From contig JAFLKK010000004.1 in the NCBI GenBank assembly GCA_019163375.1, positions 434,001 through 498,000 of the forward strand: a DNA stretch of 64,000 bases, given 5' to 3'. Each line of letters begins with the position of its first letter. Position 1 is the first letter of the stretch. Origin of the DNA: Paludibacter sp. GTDB lineage: Bacteria > Bacteroidota > Bacteroidia > Bacteroidales > Paludibacteraceae. Below, piece after piece: positions 35,553-44,035 of this stretch. Under the pieces are notes generated by a model that saw only the letters and a program-made list of their open reading frames with translations, was not told where the DNA came from and searched no databases. A program made the translations under genes and the position numbers.

Positions 35553-35633
35553 ATAAACCCTTCCCCCGCCAATGGCGGGTACTTTCTCCCGATACATCGG
35601 GATGTTCCACTTCCAAAAGGGAAGAGTATCCGT

Positions 35634-35678
35634 ACCCGTAAATCAACTCATTTTAATAAAATGATATGTAGTATTTCA
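35634..35678. repeat. 45-bp direct repeat, left copy
   Basis: Starts ACCCGTAAATCAACTCATT and ends GTATTTCA. It matches 37153-37197 in 42 of 45 positions. The two copies bracket the ECF sigma unit. Confidence 0.8.
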
Positions 35679-35981
35679 GGTTTGTACTACGATTGAATAG
35701 TTACAAAATTTCGGACTTTGGAAATGTCCCCTCTCTTGCTCCCTCACTATCCACTACAAGCCACTTTGAAAATTAAAAATGATATCTTGAAAATGATACA
35801 GTCGTAGACTTGTGCCGGTCGAAGTTTTTCTATTTCTTTATAAAAAAAACACCTTGCGTGTAATTTTTTCAACATTTCTGCGACTAAGGTTGAAAACAAG
35901 AGTAATTTGCAGAACGTTTTTCGGTAAAATTGAAAGGATCCTGTACCAAAAACCTGAAAATACTCCAATAATTAGAATTTC

Positions 35982-36461
35982 ATGGAAGAACAAAAGAAAC
36001 AATTTGTAAAGCTGATAGAGCAGAACAAAGCTTTGATTTATAAGTTTTGCTACATGTATGCCAATGAAACGGAAACTCCGGACGATCTGTTTCAGGAAGT
36101 GGTTATCAACTTATGGAAAGGCTATCCTGACTTCAGGGGCGAAAGTAAAATTCAGACATGGATGTATCGTATTTCGTTGAATACCTGTATCACTTTTTTG
36201 CGAAAGTCGGGTAAGAGACCAAAAACGCAAGCGCTGACTGATGAACAGCTGGAATACACCGAGAGTGGCGATATGACTGCGATCAGAGAGTTGTACATCC
36301 TTATCAATAAACTGAATGCCTTTGAAAAAGCGATTATTCTGCTTTACCTCGAAGACCGGTCGTACGACGAGATTGCTCATATAGTGGGGATTACCAAAAG
36401 CAATGTGGGAGTTCGCATTAGTCGAATCAAGGAAAAATTATCTCAGATGACAAACAATTAA
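35982..36461 (+). CDS. ECF-type RNA polymerase sigma factor
   Basis: A 159-residue sigma-70 family protein with region 2 (YKFCYMYANETETPDDLFQEVVINLWKGYPDFRG, then WMYRISLNTCITFLRK) and region 4 (YLEDRSYDEIAHIVGITKSNVGVRISRIKEKL). This is the two-domain ECF plan. The next gene starts 13 bp later and encodes a membrane protein that may be its anti-sigma partner. The unit is on the plus strand and bounded by direct repeats. Its targets are unknown; nothing links it to the 21-bp regulon. Confidence 0.93.
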   Translation: MEEQKKQFVKLIEQNKALIYKFCYMYANETETPDDLFQEVVINLWKGYPDFRGESKIQTWMYRISLNTCITFLRKSGKRPKTQALTDEQLEYTESGDMTAIRELYILINKLNAFEKAIILLYLEDRSYDEIAHIVGITKSNVGVRISRIKEKLSQMTNN

Positions 36462-36474
36462 AAAAACAACTAGT

Positions 36475-37050
36475 ATGGAAATAGATGAAATAAAATCAAT
36501 CTGGAGCGATATGAATGCCAGACTTGAAAAAAACGAATCACTGAACAAAAAAATACTGAATGAGATTATGGACAACAGACATCAAACAGCTAAAGAAAAG
36601 CTAATGAAATACGAAGTGAGATACTTGATTTTAAGCGCCGTATTTTCACTGATTACTCCGTTATATTATTATGCCGGCATCTTTTCGCTAGTCGGATCTA
36701 TTATGTTCTCCGGACTATTTGTTCTGGCAGCACTTTGGCAGGTATATAAAATAGTGTTATTACGAGAAATGAAAATGGATGTGGTTTCAACCACAGAATT
36801 GCTTCAGAAATCATTAAAATTCAAAATCATCACACGATTGCGAACCATTGTCGGCCTGGCATTAATGATTCCGTTTTTTGTAGTATTCTTTATGATTAGC
36901 CCCCAGTTAATAAAGCCGGAAATTCTAATCGGAATGGGTGTTGGATTGGTTGTAGGATTGATTATCGGTCTGACAGATTATTTCAGAAATCAAAAAGACA
37001 TTGACAAGCTGATCAACTGCTATAAAGACATACATGAACTTAAATACTAA
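36475..37050 (+). CDS. Membrane protein, likely anti-sigma partner
   Basis: A 191-residue protein: a helical cytoplasmic N-terminus (IDEIKSIWSDMNARLEKNESLNKKILNEI), two closely spaced helices (about 48-90) and two more (about 120-165), with a short tail. Proteins of this shape often follow ECF genes in Bacteroidota and are taken as anti-sigma factors or modulators. No zinc anti-sigma motif (HxxxCxxC) is visible. Confidence 0.65.
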   Translation: MEIDEIKSIWSDMNARLEKNESLNKKILNEIMDNRHQTAKEKLMKYEVRYLILSAVFSLITPLYYYAGIFSLVGSIMFSGLFVLAALWQVYKIVLLREMKMDVVSTTELLQKSLKFKIITRLRTIVGLALMIPFFVVFFMISPQLIKPEILIGMGVGLVVGLIIGLTDYFRNQKDIDKLINCYKDIHELKY

Positions 37051-37093
37051 GTAGAATAACTCTATAAGGAGATATATTGCAGAGAATATCCAT

Positions 37094-37131
37094 AGTGGGA
37101 GTGTGACTTTAAGTCGTACTCCCTCTTTTTT
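37094..37131 (+). terminator. Hairpin terminator after the ECF unit
   Basis: AGTGGGAGTGTGACTTTAAG pairs back onto AGTCGTACTCCCT and is followed by a six-T run. It lies 43 bp past the stop of the membrane partner. Confidence 0.7.
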
Positions 37132-37152
37132 AGGTAAATTATTCCCCTCCGG

Positions 37153-37197
37153 ACCCGTAAATCAACTTATTTTAATGAAATGATATGTCGTATTTCA
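37153..37197. repeat. 45-bp direct repeat, right copy
   Basis: Right-hand match of 35634-35678, 1519 bp away, with the same order of hairpin and repeat on both sides. Confidence 0.8.
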
Positions 37198-37269
37198 TGA
37201 TTGTATGCTGAAATGCTACCAAAGTTTGAACCCTCCCACCATAAATTTGGACAAAAAACAGCATTATCT

Positions 37270-37320
37270 CTAAAATATGTTGTAAAACATGTTTTAGAGA
37301 GGTTTTATTTGATAATTTTG
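37270..37320 (+). promoter_or_regulatory. 28-bp palindrome and promoter P1
   Basis: A palindrome built on ATGTTGTAAAACAT (37277-37290), extended on both sides by CTAAAA and TTTTAG, is followed 22 bp later by TAATTTTG (37313-37320). It may be an operator-controlled promoter of the two small secreted genes. Confidence 0.5.
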
Positions 37321-37440
37321 TTTGGGCTGAAAATGTGCAGTCAAATATCTATATATCAACACATTGACGAGATGTCCAAACAGGGCTTATAGTTAATCTT
37401 TTACTTCAACATAAATCTTTAACACAAAACATGCGATTTT

Positions 37441-37464
37441 TATGTTGTAAAACATATAATTTTG
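37441..37464 (+). promoter_or_regulatory. 16-bp palindrome and promoter P2
   Basis: TATGTTGTAAAACATA (37441-37456) directly abuts TAATTTTG (37457-37464), 127 bp ahead of the first small secreted gene. It is the same core as at P1. Confidence 0.5.
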
Positions 37465-37590
37465 CATCGTCAATCAAAGATAAATTGATATGACAAATCT
37501 AATACAAAGAAAGCCCAGTTAAAAAATCACATGGGAATTCTTTGTTTTTTTATTAATAGGCATAAGGTATTAAATTTAAAAAGTTTGGTT

Positions 37591-37959
37591 ATGAAAAAGA
37601 TTTTAGTTCTAATTGCGGTTTGTATCGGATATTCGGTATCAACCTTTGCATTTAATCCCAGTGATTACAAGAGCTTTTACAAGTTGAACAACAAAGCAAC
37701 CTTCACAGGCTTGGTTGGATATATAGATGCTGACCAAGAGCAAGCTGCTTTCTTACAACGTGTATTTAAAGTTACGGAAGAAGAATTGTCAAATGCGGCA
37801 AAAAAAGAAAATATTGCTGCTGCTGAGAATGTAGTTAATTACAATTTGCGAAATGCAAAATGTATTCTATCGGAAGAACAATACAAAAAGTATTTAGTTT
37901 TTGTAAATGTTTATTTGAATAACGACAATAATTTCGCTATGTTCTCAGAGAACAAATAA
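37591..37959 (+). CDS. Small secreted protein, tandem paralogue 1
   Basis: A 122-residue protein with a signal peptide (MKKILVLIAVCIGYSVSTFAF) and a helical mature part. It shares about half its residues with the next gene, including SEEQYKKYLVxVNV at the end. The start MKKILV is chosen over an ATG 20 codons earlier since it opens the signal peptide and matches the paralogue's start. No family is recognised. Two palindrome-linked promoters precede it. Confidence 0.78.
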   Translation: MKKILVLIAVCIGYSVSTFAFNPSDYKSFYKLNNKATFTGLVGYIDADQEQAAFLQRVFKVTEEELSNAAKKENIAAAENVVNYNLRNAKCILSEEQYKKYLVFVNVYLNNDNNFAMFSENK

Positions 37960-37999
37960 GTAAGGTAAAAAGAAAAAGGTATATTTAAAAGTTAAGGTT

Positions 38000-38365
38000 A
38001 TGAAAAAGATTTTAGTTGCTGTTTTAGTTTTAGTTGCCAGCACAACTAGTGTATTTGCTGTTGATACAAACAAATACGAAGTGTTTAACAAGATGAATAA
38101 CGCAAGTACTTTCAATGGCTTGGTACGTTATTTAGAGGCTGATTACGATCAAGCCGAACAATTGGAGTTAGTATTCACAATGACAGAAAAGAAAATGAAA
38201 TCTGCATTGAAAGGTGATGACGAAGTTGCTGCAGAGAAAGCAATGTATTTCAACTTAGGAAATGTAAAATCGGTATTAAGCGAAGAACAATACAAAAAGT
38301 ACCTTGTACTTATCAATGTATCTGTTTATAACAACAATAACGATACATTTATTGCAGGTTTATAA
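38000..38365 (+). CDS. Small secreted protein, tandem paralogue 2
   Basis: A 121-residue protein with signal peptide MKKILVAVLVLVASTTSVFA and mature helices (FNGLVRYLEADYDQAEQLELVF, SVLSEEQYKKYLVLINV). It is a tandem duplicate of the gene before it, 40 bp away, and ends in a strong terminator, so the two form one unit. Function unknown. Confidence 0.8.
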   Translation: MKKILVAVLVLVASTTSVFAVDTNKYEVFNKMNNASTFNGLVRYLEADYDQAEQLELVFTMTEKKMKSALKGDDEVAAEKAMYFNLGNVKSVLSEEQYKKYLVLINVSVYNNNNDTFIAGL

Positions 38366-38395
38366 ATCTGACCTGAATACATTGTATTTAAATAT

Positions 38396-38433
38396 AAAAG
38401 AGGGTGTTACATGTTTTGTAACACCCTCTTTTT
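38396..38433 (+). terminator. Strong hairpin terminator
   Basis: AAAAGAGGGTGTTACA and its exact complement around a 5-nt loop, ending in seven Ts. It ends the tandem small-secreted-protein unit. Confidence 0.9.
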
Positions 38434-38642
38434 TTGTGTCATTTTCCCTTGTTAGCCCTTTTTTCTCGTTCATTTCCCCGAATTCGTCTGAGAATATTGG
38501 CACTTAACCCGAACTGAGGTTAATAAGATATATTCGTAGCGGTAAGATTCTAATAGTTGTTGCTTATTTATAGACTCGGCTTGTAGGAGGCGATACTAAC
38601 TTCAAATCCTTCGATCCACGTATTAGGCTTAGTCTTACAACA

Positions 38643-38688
38643 AAAAAAAGAATGCAATGGGCGACAGTGTCGGTTATTGCATTCTTTA
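38643..38688 (-). terminator. Hairpin terminator after the SHOCT operon
   Basis: AAAGAATGCAAT pairs with ATTGCATTCTTT; the minus strand continues in an eight-T run. It lies 18 bp past the acidic protein gene. Confidence 0.85.
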
Positions 38689-38705
38689 TCTATAAAGGCT
38701 CTTCA

Positions 38706-39062
38706 CTAGTCTTTATTTTCATCGAGATTATCGTGATCATCGCCTCCCAGGCTATAATAGTTGTTTTCTTCGTCTTCGCTGCCAATGCTTTCCTGCGCAT
38801 CGTCCAGTTCGGAGCCCGGCACATCGAGGTCGTCGCCCGACATGTGATTTTCGAAATCGTTGACATTGAATTCATCAAATCCATCGCCTCGCTCTATATT
38901 CTTTTTCAACTCAATTTCTTCGGGATTTATTTCCGACTCTTCCTTGCACTGGCTATAAATATCTTCGCTGGCAGGATAGGTAGGATAACCGGGAAGCAGC
39001 TCTTGCTCTTCGATACTTTCAATTTTCACAATAAGGTATTTCTTTTCTACTATTTCTTTCAT
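38706..39062 (-). CDS. Very acidic protein of unknown function
   Basis: A 118-residue, soluble and strongly acidic protein with little hydrophobic content after a short ordered start (KKYLIVKIESIEEQELLPGYPTYPA). The rest is Asp/Glu/Ser/Asn-rich and probably disordered. Its ATG overlaps the stop of the SHOCT gene by four bases. No family is recognised. It shares regulon element 10 with its neighbour. Confidence 0.75.
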   Translation of the reverse strand: MKEIVEKKYLIVKIESIEEQELLPGYPTYPASEDIYSQCKEESEINPEEIELKKNIERGDGFDEFNVNDFENHMSGDDLDVPGSELDDAQESIGSEDEENNYYSLGGDDHDNLDENKD

Positions 39063-39295
39063 AATATTGGGGGTTGTTTAGGTGCTTCATATTCAATAAT
39101 TGATTTCTTTTCGTAATATTCTTTTTCGGTGATCTCACCATTTGCAAATCGTTTTTTCAGAATATCGAGTGGAGTATCTTTTTTTCGTCGCTGACCGGGA
39201 ATGTCGTAAGGAGTGGCAAAAATCCAAATGAGCATAATTATCCATACTGCCCACCAAATGAAAGCCATTCCTCCAAAATGATTGTTGTAAAACAT
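39059..39295 (-). CDS. SHOCT-domain membrane protein
   Basis: A 78-residue protein with one N-terminal membrane helix (MAFIWWAVWIIMLIWIFA) and a C-terminal SHOCT motif (LDILKKRFANGEITEKEYYEKK), a short helical hairpin common in stress and envelope proteins. First gene behind regulon element 10. Start ATG at 39295 is the first in frame and coincides with the core TGTTGTAAAACA. Confidence 0.85.
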   Translation of the reverse strand: MFYNNHFGGMAFIWWAVWIIMLIWIFATPYDIPGQRRKKDTPLDILKKRFANGEITEKEYYEKKSIIEYEAPKQPPIL

Positions 39296-39393
39296 TGAGT
39301 TGTGATGTTAGATGTGAATACTAATTGTTTTTTCTGTTGCTCTTAGCAAGTGCTGGCGAGTGAGTCAAAGGTCTGACTTTCTGCGGCAAGATA

Positions 39394-39430
39394 ATTACAT
39401 AATTACGTCAAAATGTTGCAACATTCACAT
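39394..39430 (-). promoter_or_regulatory. Regulon element 10
   Basis: Boxes TTACATAAT at 39395 and TTGCAACATTCACAT at 39416, with GACCTTTG as -7 at 39366-39373 (22 bp). It serves the SHOCT and acidic-protein genes. Confidence 0.75.
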
Positions 39431-39478
39431 ATTGCTTTTGCAATTGAGGAGGATTGATAAAAAACTAAGTATATCTTT

Positions 39479-39727
39479 TTAAAATATTGAATTGCACACA
39501 GTGTGTCTTCTACTGACCTCGTCCGATGAACCGAAAAACAAGTGAAGTTGGCGTTTGAAACTGTCCTGTTTGAGCGACGAAGGAGCGAGTTTGGACGGTT
39601 TCAGCCAACTGAGCGCAAGTTTTTCGAGTGAAGCGGGCGCAGTCTTGACTTTTTTGCTTACTTTTTGTGTTAAGACAAAAAGTAAGTCAGGGTTTGGGGC
39701 GGAAGCCCCTACTAAACAACATAACAT
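39479..39727. repeat. Intergenic repeat-like block around CTTACTTTTTGT
   Basis: CTTACTTTTTGTGTTAAG and ACAAAAAGTAAG form a hairpin at about 39658-39686. The rest reads in one minus-strand frame with no stop, but its composition is unlike the neighbouring genes, and I recall similar blocks between genes in other Bacteroidota. I treat it as a repeat rather than a gene. Confidence 0.4.
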
Positions 39728-39811
39728 TTTCTAAATGCCCTACGCATTATAGTATTATATATCTTTACAAATACCTAAGCGTTACCAAAAGTGAAGACGG
39801 TGTTAAAAAGA

Positions 39812-39846
39812 GAATAGAACCTGTCTTCCTCAGTCAGGTTCTATTC
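39812..39846 (-). terminator. Hairpin GAATAGAACCTG after the glycosidase gene
   Basis: GAATAGAACCTG pairs with CAGGTTCTATTC around 11 nt. It is related to the repeats at 4611-4645 and 42722-42800. It lies directly past the stop at 39853. Confidence 0.6.
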
Positions 39847-39852
39847 TTCTAT

Positions 39853-41034
39853 TCAATCAACATTTTTCTCCCGCATCTCGTCAAAAAACGGGGTGCATTT
39901 GTCTTCCACACATTTGGCGGCATAGAGGTAAAGGGCGGCACTCCATGTTTGCCAGTCTTGCCCCATCGGTTTCCCATCCTGTGCTTTTATCCATTCATTA
40001 AATCCGAAATCAACATTACTGGTTCGCGATGTTTTTACAAAAAAAGTAAGTATGTCCAGTTTTTCCTGCGCCAGTTTAAACTTTTTAGCGGCTACCAATG
40101 CGGCAATATATATTCCACTGATAAATGGCCAAATACCACCGTTGTGATAATCGCCGGGATTATTGTATAAAGCATACCGTTCGTTCCAGTCGGGGTCCTG
40201 TGGTTGTACGTACGGAAAGAAGTTGGGTGGCAACCCTACTACCAAATCTCCATTTTCGCGCATAGCAGCACATTCATCTTCTATCCATTTTATCATGTCG
40301 TTGGCACGCGACGGTGATGCAATGCCGGATAAAATAGCAAGACTATTCCCCAGCAAATCGAAACGTTCGCTACTGAGTATTTTGTACGACCAAAGGGCAT
40401 AATAGGGCTTGTGTTTTACCACCAATCCTTCGTGAACATGATGATGACCTGTTCCGGCAATTATGGTGAATTTACTCATCTCACTGCGAACCGCTTCGGC
40501 TCTTTCGTCCAACCCAAACAGTCGGAGGTAACTATACACTATGGTATTTACAAACAATCCGTAACCAAGTACCCATTGTTCATCGCGCCAGTCGCTGGTA
40601 GGTTGTTGTGCCACCAGATACCGATCGGACGGACTTTGATATTCCATCCAGGAGAGCGCTTTTTCTACAGCTTCGTGCAAAAACTCTGACTCACCGCTTA
40701 CCTTACGGAAAATACCAACACCCAGTAGAAACAAAGGGGTGGTATCACTTGCACCACGATCATCTTTGTCGTGTACCAATGACGGAATATGTCCGTGTTC
40801 AGTTTGGTTCTTTGCCAATGTCTGCAATACTTTACGAATACTATCCAACAACACTTTATTGCCGGATACTGCAATTCCAAAGATAGAAAACATTAAATCG
40901 CGCGTGTACGGTTCGGGATAACCCCAACCGGCCGTACGTGGAAGTCCCATATAAGGACCATGTGCATTATGCAGCAACACTTCCAGTGCCGCCTTTTTTG
41001 CATCTTCAATTTCTTGTAAACTTGTTGATTTCAT
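39853..41034 (-). CDS. GH100-like (alpha/alpha)6 glycosidase
   Basis: A 393-residue soluble enzyme starting MKSTSLQEIEDAKKAALEVL; an upstream reading from 41115 is rejected as low-complexity. Motifs WGYPEPYTRDLMFS, TEHGHIPSLVHD, GASDTTPLFLLGVG and NNPGDYHNGGIWPF are those of helical-barrel glycosidases related to invertase (GH100) and amylo-1,6-glucosidases. The acid/base residues are likely the Asp of RDLM/ASDTTP and a C-terminal Glu. No signal peptide, so it acts in the cytoplasm. Last gene of the glycan cluster. Confidence 0.8.
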   Translation of the reverse strand: MKSTSLQEIEDAKKAALEVLLHNAHGPYMGLPRTAGWGYPEPYTRDLMFSIFGIAVSGNKVLLDSIRKVLQTLAKNQTEHGHIPSLVHDKDDRGASDTTPLFLLGVGIFRKVSGESEFLHEAVEKALSWMEYQSPSDRYLVAQQPTSDWRDEQWVLGYGLFVNTIVYSYLRLFGLDERAEAVRSEMSKFTIIAGTGHHHVHEGLVVKHKPYYALWSYKILSSERFDLLGNSLAILSGIASPSRANDMIKWIEDECAAMRENGDLVVGLPPNFFPYVQPQDPDWNERYALYNNPGDYHNGGIWPFISGIYIAALVAAKKFKLAQEKLDILTFFVKTSRTSNVDFGFNEWIKAQDGKPMGQDWQTWSAALYLYAAKCVEDKCTPFFDEMREKNVD

Positions 41035-41130
41035 TTTATAATGTGATGATATGGTAATGTGATGATGTGTGAATGCAATAATATTGAAATTGCGAAACCA
41101 ACAGATGACCATCAAATTATCATCAATTAA

Positions 41131-41298
41131 TTACTTCTTCTCTGCCATATCAAAAGCGATGGCAATAGCTTGTTTCTGTGCTTTATCGTTAGATGCGGGG
41201 GTGGAGGTTCCTATCGTTCCCGTCTTGTGATAACTGTGCATTATCTCTTTGATATTGGCAGAAATCACCTTTTTCGACTTTCCTTTTTTTAGTGGCAT
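41131..41298 (-). CDS. DUF6496 small basic protein
   Basis: A 55-residue protein too short for simple gene finding. It reads MPLKKGKSKKVISANIKEIM, then HSYHKTGTIGTS, and ends AIAIAFDMAEKK. This pattern matches the DUF6496 family of short proteins with a SxNIxExMxSY motif. The gene lies between the glycosidase and glycosyltransferase genes of the glycan cluster on the same strand. Function unknown. Confidence 0.8.
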   Translation of the reverse strand: MPLKKGKSKKVISANIKEIMHSYHKTGTIGTSTPASNDKAQKQAIAIAFDMAEKK

Positions 41299-41392
41299 AA
41301 TATGATGATTTAGAGACCCCCAACCCCCAAATGGGGCTCAAAGAATTTCTCAGAGAGTGTCTTAGAACCCCCATTGGGGGCAGGGGGTTTAA

Positions 41393-42535
41393 TTATTTTA
41401 TTCCCAGTTTATCGCTCATTATCTGTATAAACTTTTGAGCTACTACGCGGTAGTCGAAATTGGCCACAACGCGTTCGCGTCCGGCTTTTCCCAATATATC
41501 ACGTAGCTCGCTATCGTTCATAAGGAGTTCCATATAGTTGGCAATATCCGGTACATCGGCACGGTAATCGACAATGCGCGGCGTATCAAACACTACTTTA
41601 TGTCCTTCTTCATATCCTGCTGCGGCACCAAGGGTTACTTCATTCACCACTATTTTACGGGCAACTCCTGCCAACAGGGCTGTTTCGCCATGCACCAATG
41701 TGTCTAACATACCCATGGCATTGATACTCAAAACAGGTTTCCCACAGGCTCCGGCTTCCACCTGCGGCATTCCGAATCCTTCTAACCGTGATGGAGCAGC
41801 GTAAATGTCACAAGCTCCAATGAGATAAGGCATAAAGCTGCGCGAAATGGTATTGACTGCATAAATCACTTTTTTGTCGATGCCTAAGCTCTCAGCTAAC
41901 TCCTCGTCAGATGCATCCTGAATGCTGGTGCGCTGCTGTGGCCAAACTTTGCACACATATTTCCATTTGGGAACTTTTTTATCAATTTGAGCAAGTGCCC
42001 GCATCACTTCCCGACCACCTTTCGAAGCAGCATCACCACCAACGGTCAAAATCATCAATTCATCAGGTTTTATGCCCAACGCTTCACGCACGGCTAGCAC
42101 TTTGGGGTCGGATTTACTGACGGGCTCGAAGCTATCCGTATCGCAACCAACGGGTAAAACCACAATGTTATCGCCTTTAATTCCGTCGCGCACATACATT
42201 TCTTTCACCCAATTGGAAGTTACCAATATGAGTGGAAGTTTATTTAGCACATCCTGATAGTTGGCAATATATCCGTCGGAAACCAACCATGGAACAGCCA
42301 GGGCACCAAACTTCTGCGGATTGAGGATGATATGTGGAGCGTATCCCCAGTATCCGATTCCAACTACCACATCGGGTTTAAACCAACGATAATACCACTC
42401 TTTTTCCTGATCCGATTGCCAGTGTGCTGCATGAACATCAACACCCAGTTCGAGCAATCCTTTGTAAAGTAAATCACCCTGTGTAGCAAGTCCGCCCGGG
42501 GTGGGAGGGTATTCAAATAAGATAAGTACTTTCAT
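41393..42535 (-). CDS. GT4 family glycosyltransferase
   Basis: A 380-residue GT-B enzyme: N-terminal LFEYPPTPGGLATQGDLLYKGL, a C-terminal nucleotide-sugar domain with TVGGDAASKGGREVM and the EX7E motif in SRLEGFGMPQVEAG. No signal peptide. It retains the anomeric configuration of the donor sugar; acceptor unknown. It forms part of the cluster with GH130, a second GT4 and PIG-L, separated from PIG-L by a repeat element of about 390 bp. Confidence 0.9.
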   Translation of the reverse strand: MKVLILFEYPPTPGGLATQGDLLYKGLLELGVDVHAAHWQSDQEKEWYYRWFKPDVVVGIGYWGYAPHIILNPQKFGALAVPWLVSDGYIANYQDVLNKLPLILVTSNWVKEMYVRDGIKGDNIVVLPVGCDTDSFEPVSKSDPKVLAVREALGIKPDELMILTVGGDAASKGGREVMRALAQIDKKVPKWKYVCKVWPQQRTSIQDASDEELAESLGIDKKVIYAVNTISRSFMPYLIGACDIYAAPSRLEGFGMPQVEAGACGKPVLSINAMGMLDTLVHGETALLAGVARKIVVNEVTLGAAAGYEEGHKVVFDTPRIVDYRADVPDIANYMELLMNDSELRDILGKAGRERVVANFDYRVVAQKFIQIMSDKLGIK

Positions 42536-42580
42536 TATATGTTTATATGAAAAAATGTCGTCAAATTAAGAATTATAGGA

Positions 42581-42900
42581 ATAAGAGTAAACGCTAAGGT
42601 ACTGATGGAACATCCCGAGTATCGGGAGGCACAACCCCGATAGCTATCGGGGCACTAAGAGTTTTTATGCAATGCATTACACTAAGTATTTGGAAAGATG
42701 TAATGCTCTATGGTTAAAATAAATAGAAGAATAGAATCTGCCTGCAGTAGGCAGGTTCTATTCTTTCTGATAAATACGACATTATATTCTGACCACTACT
42801 AAAGATAAAATCACAAGCGTTCTTTATGTTACTTGCAACAAAGACTATCAGAAGCTTTAAACTGTGTGTAGCTCTGTGCACTTAGTGCCTTAGTGGTAAG
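42581..42900. repeat. CACTAAG-type element, copy 3, with a nested hairpin repeat
   Basis: Matches copy 2 at both ends (GAGTAAACGCTAAGGTAC; CTTAGTGCCTTAGTGGTAA). Inside it, 42722-42800 is a copy of the hairpin repeat at 4608-4686. This looks like one repeat inserted into another. Confidence 0.75.
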
Positions 42901-42928
42901 TATTATAGATTCAATCCTTTGTAGCAAG

Positions 42929-44035
42929 CTATTTTGAGCCTGTTTTAGAAGATACATTGGCTTTCCAATTACTTTTTTCGAACGTGAGTCCTCCGTTTCT
43001 GAAATAACCTGTTCTCAGTCTTTTGATATTTGGTATTGAGAATATCTTTAGTTCGGAACTAAAAAAACCTCCTATCGTTTTTATAATTGCTCCCAAACTA
43101 ATATTATAGAAAAAAGCCGGCATCAAAAACATGTTTTTATACCATTTTTGGGGATTAAATACGTGGGCTATACTTTTATAATATAATTGTTTGAACGATT
43201 CAATATTGATGGGTTTGAATATCCTCAGTTCATTGTCGGGTGTGAAATAGCGTAGCTTCTTTCTACTTTTTAGCCAATGCATCCTTCCTGTATTCCGACG
43301 GGAGTAGATGTTTAAATTCCAAAAGTTCTTTTGAAACAAAACCGAATAATTCTTTTTAGTCAGCAAGTTGAAAATGGTTGATTTGGAAACAGCGATCTTG
43401 TTTTCAAATATGCTTTTTGTTCTGAACCCATTTGTTGGTTCTTTAAACTGCCAAAAGGCTTCTGCCAAGGGCGTTGTTTCGGCTTCCCAACTGTGTTTCC
43501 CGAAAGCATATGTTTCGGTCATGATGCTGTATTTCTGTTGCCAGATAGATTCCGACAATACTTCATAGCGTGTAGCCGATTCCATTGCTTTGGGGAAGTA
43601 AGTTGCATTTCCATCTTCGTAGGCAAAAGTCCATACTTCCCTGGTCGAAATCTGTTTCGTTTCCCAAAGTTGAAAAACAGCTCTGTTTACTTCCTCATGA
43701 CGGATATGTCGGGTGTATTCTCCCGAAGCGTTGTGAGTAATAATAATGTCGTAATCAACTGCAGGAAGTAACTCAAGTATGGTACTCTCTATCTCATCCG
43801 ATTCGAGAATGTGTTGTTCCGGCCCATCGTCCAAATCACCCATTATCCCTTCAGCGCCCAGTTGCTTGATGCAGATGTAGAACTTTGGTGCCCTATCTAC
43901 ATCGCGCGAACGCGACAGACATACCACGAAGCAATCCCATTCAGGATGACTGAGTATCGTTCCACCCGCCCACAATGTCTCATCGTCGGGGTGTGCCACA
44001 ATGATGGCTACTGATTTTCTGCTGTCATTTTTCAT
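42929..44035 (-). CDS. PIG-L family deacetylase with a C-terminal extension
   Basis: A 368-residue protein. The N-terminal 230 residues have the zinc motif AHPDDE (residues 14-19) and a later HIRHEE that supplies the third ligand, typical of N-acetylglucosaminyl deacetylases of the PIG-L/LmbE family. A C-terminal part of about 135 residues has no clear relatives. The gene overlaps the GT4 fusion gene by 11 bases (44025-44035). It likely deacetylates an amino-sugar in the glycan made by the cluster. Confidence 0.88.
   Translation of the reverse strand: MKNDSRKSVAIIVAHPDDETLWAGGTILSHPEWDCFVVCLSRSRDVDRAPKFYICIKQLGAEGIMGDLDDGPEQHILESDEIESTILELLPAVDYDIIITHNASGEYTRHIRHEEVNRAVFQLWETKQISTREVWTFAYEDGNATYFPKAMESATRYEVLSESIWQQKYSIMTETYAFGKHSWEAETTPLAEAFWQFKEPTNGFRTKSIFENKIAVSKSTIFNLLTKKNYSVLFQKNFWNLNIYSRRNTGRMHWLKSRKKLRYFTPDNELRIFKPINIESFKQLYYKSIAHVFNPQKWYKNMFLMPAFFYNISLGAIIKTIGGFFSSELKIFSIPNIKRLRTGYFRNGGLTFEKSNWKANVSSKTGSK

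Noticed and set aside
37201-37392. A 63-codon plus-strand ORF over the palindrome region
   Set aside because: It contains the promoter P1 elements and has no coding-like composition.
39281-39295. Third TGTTGTAAAACA as an operator
   Set aside because: It is the start codon region of the SHOCT gene and is probably chance.
39479-39727. An 82-codon minus-strand ORF
   Set aside because: Its composition differs from the genes around it and the sequence resembles a known type of intergenic block with a CTTACTTTTTGT hairpin.
41067-41100. TGTGAAT-like match to the regulon element on the plus strand
   Set aside because: The second box and the 21-bp spacing are missing.
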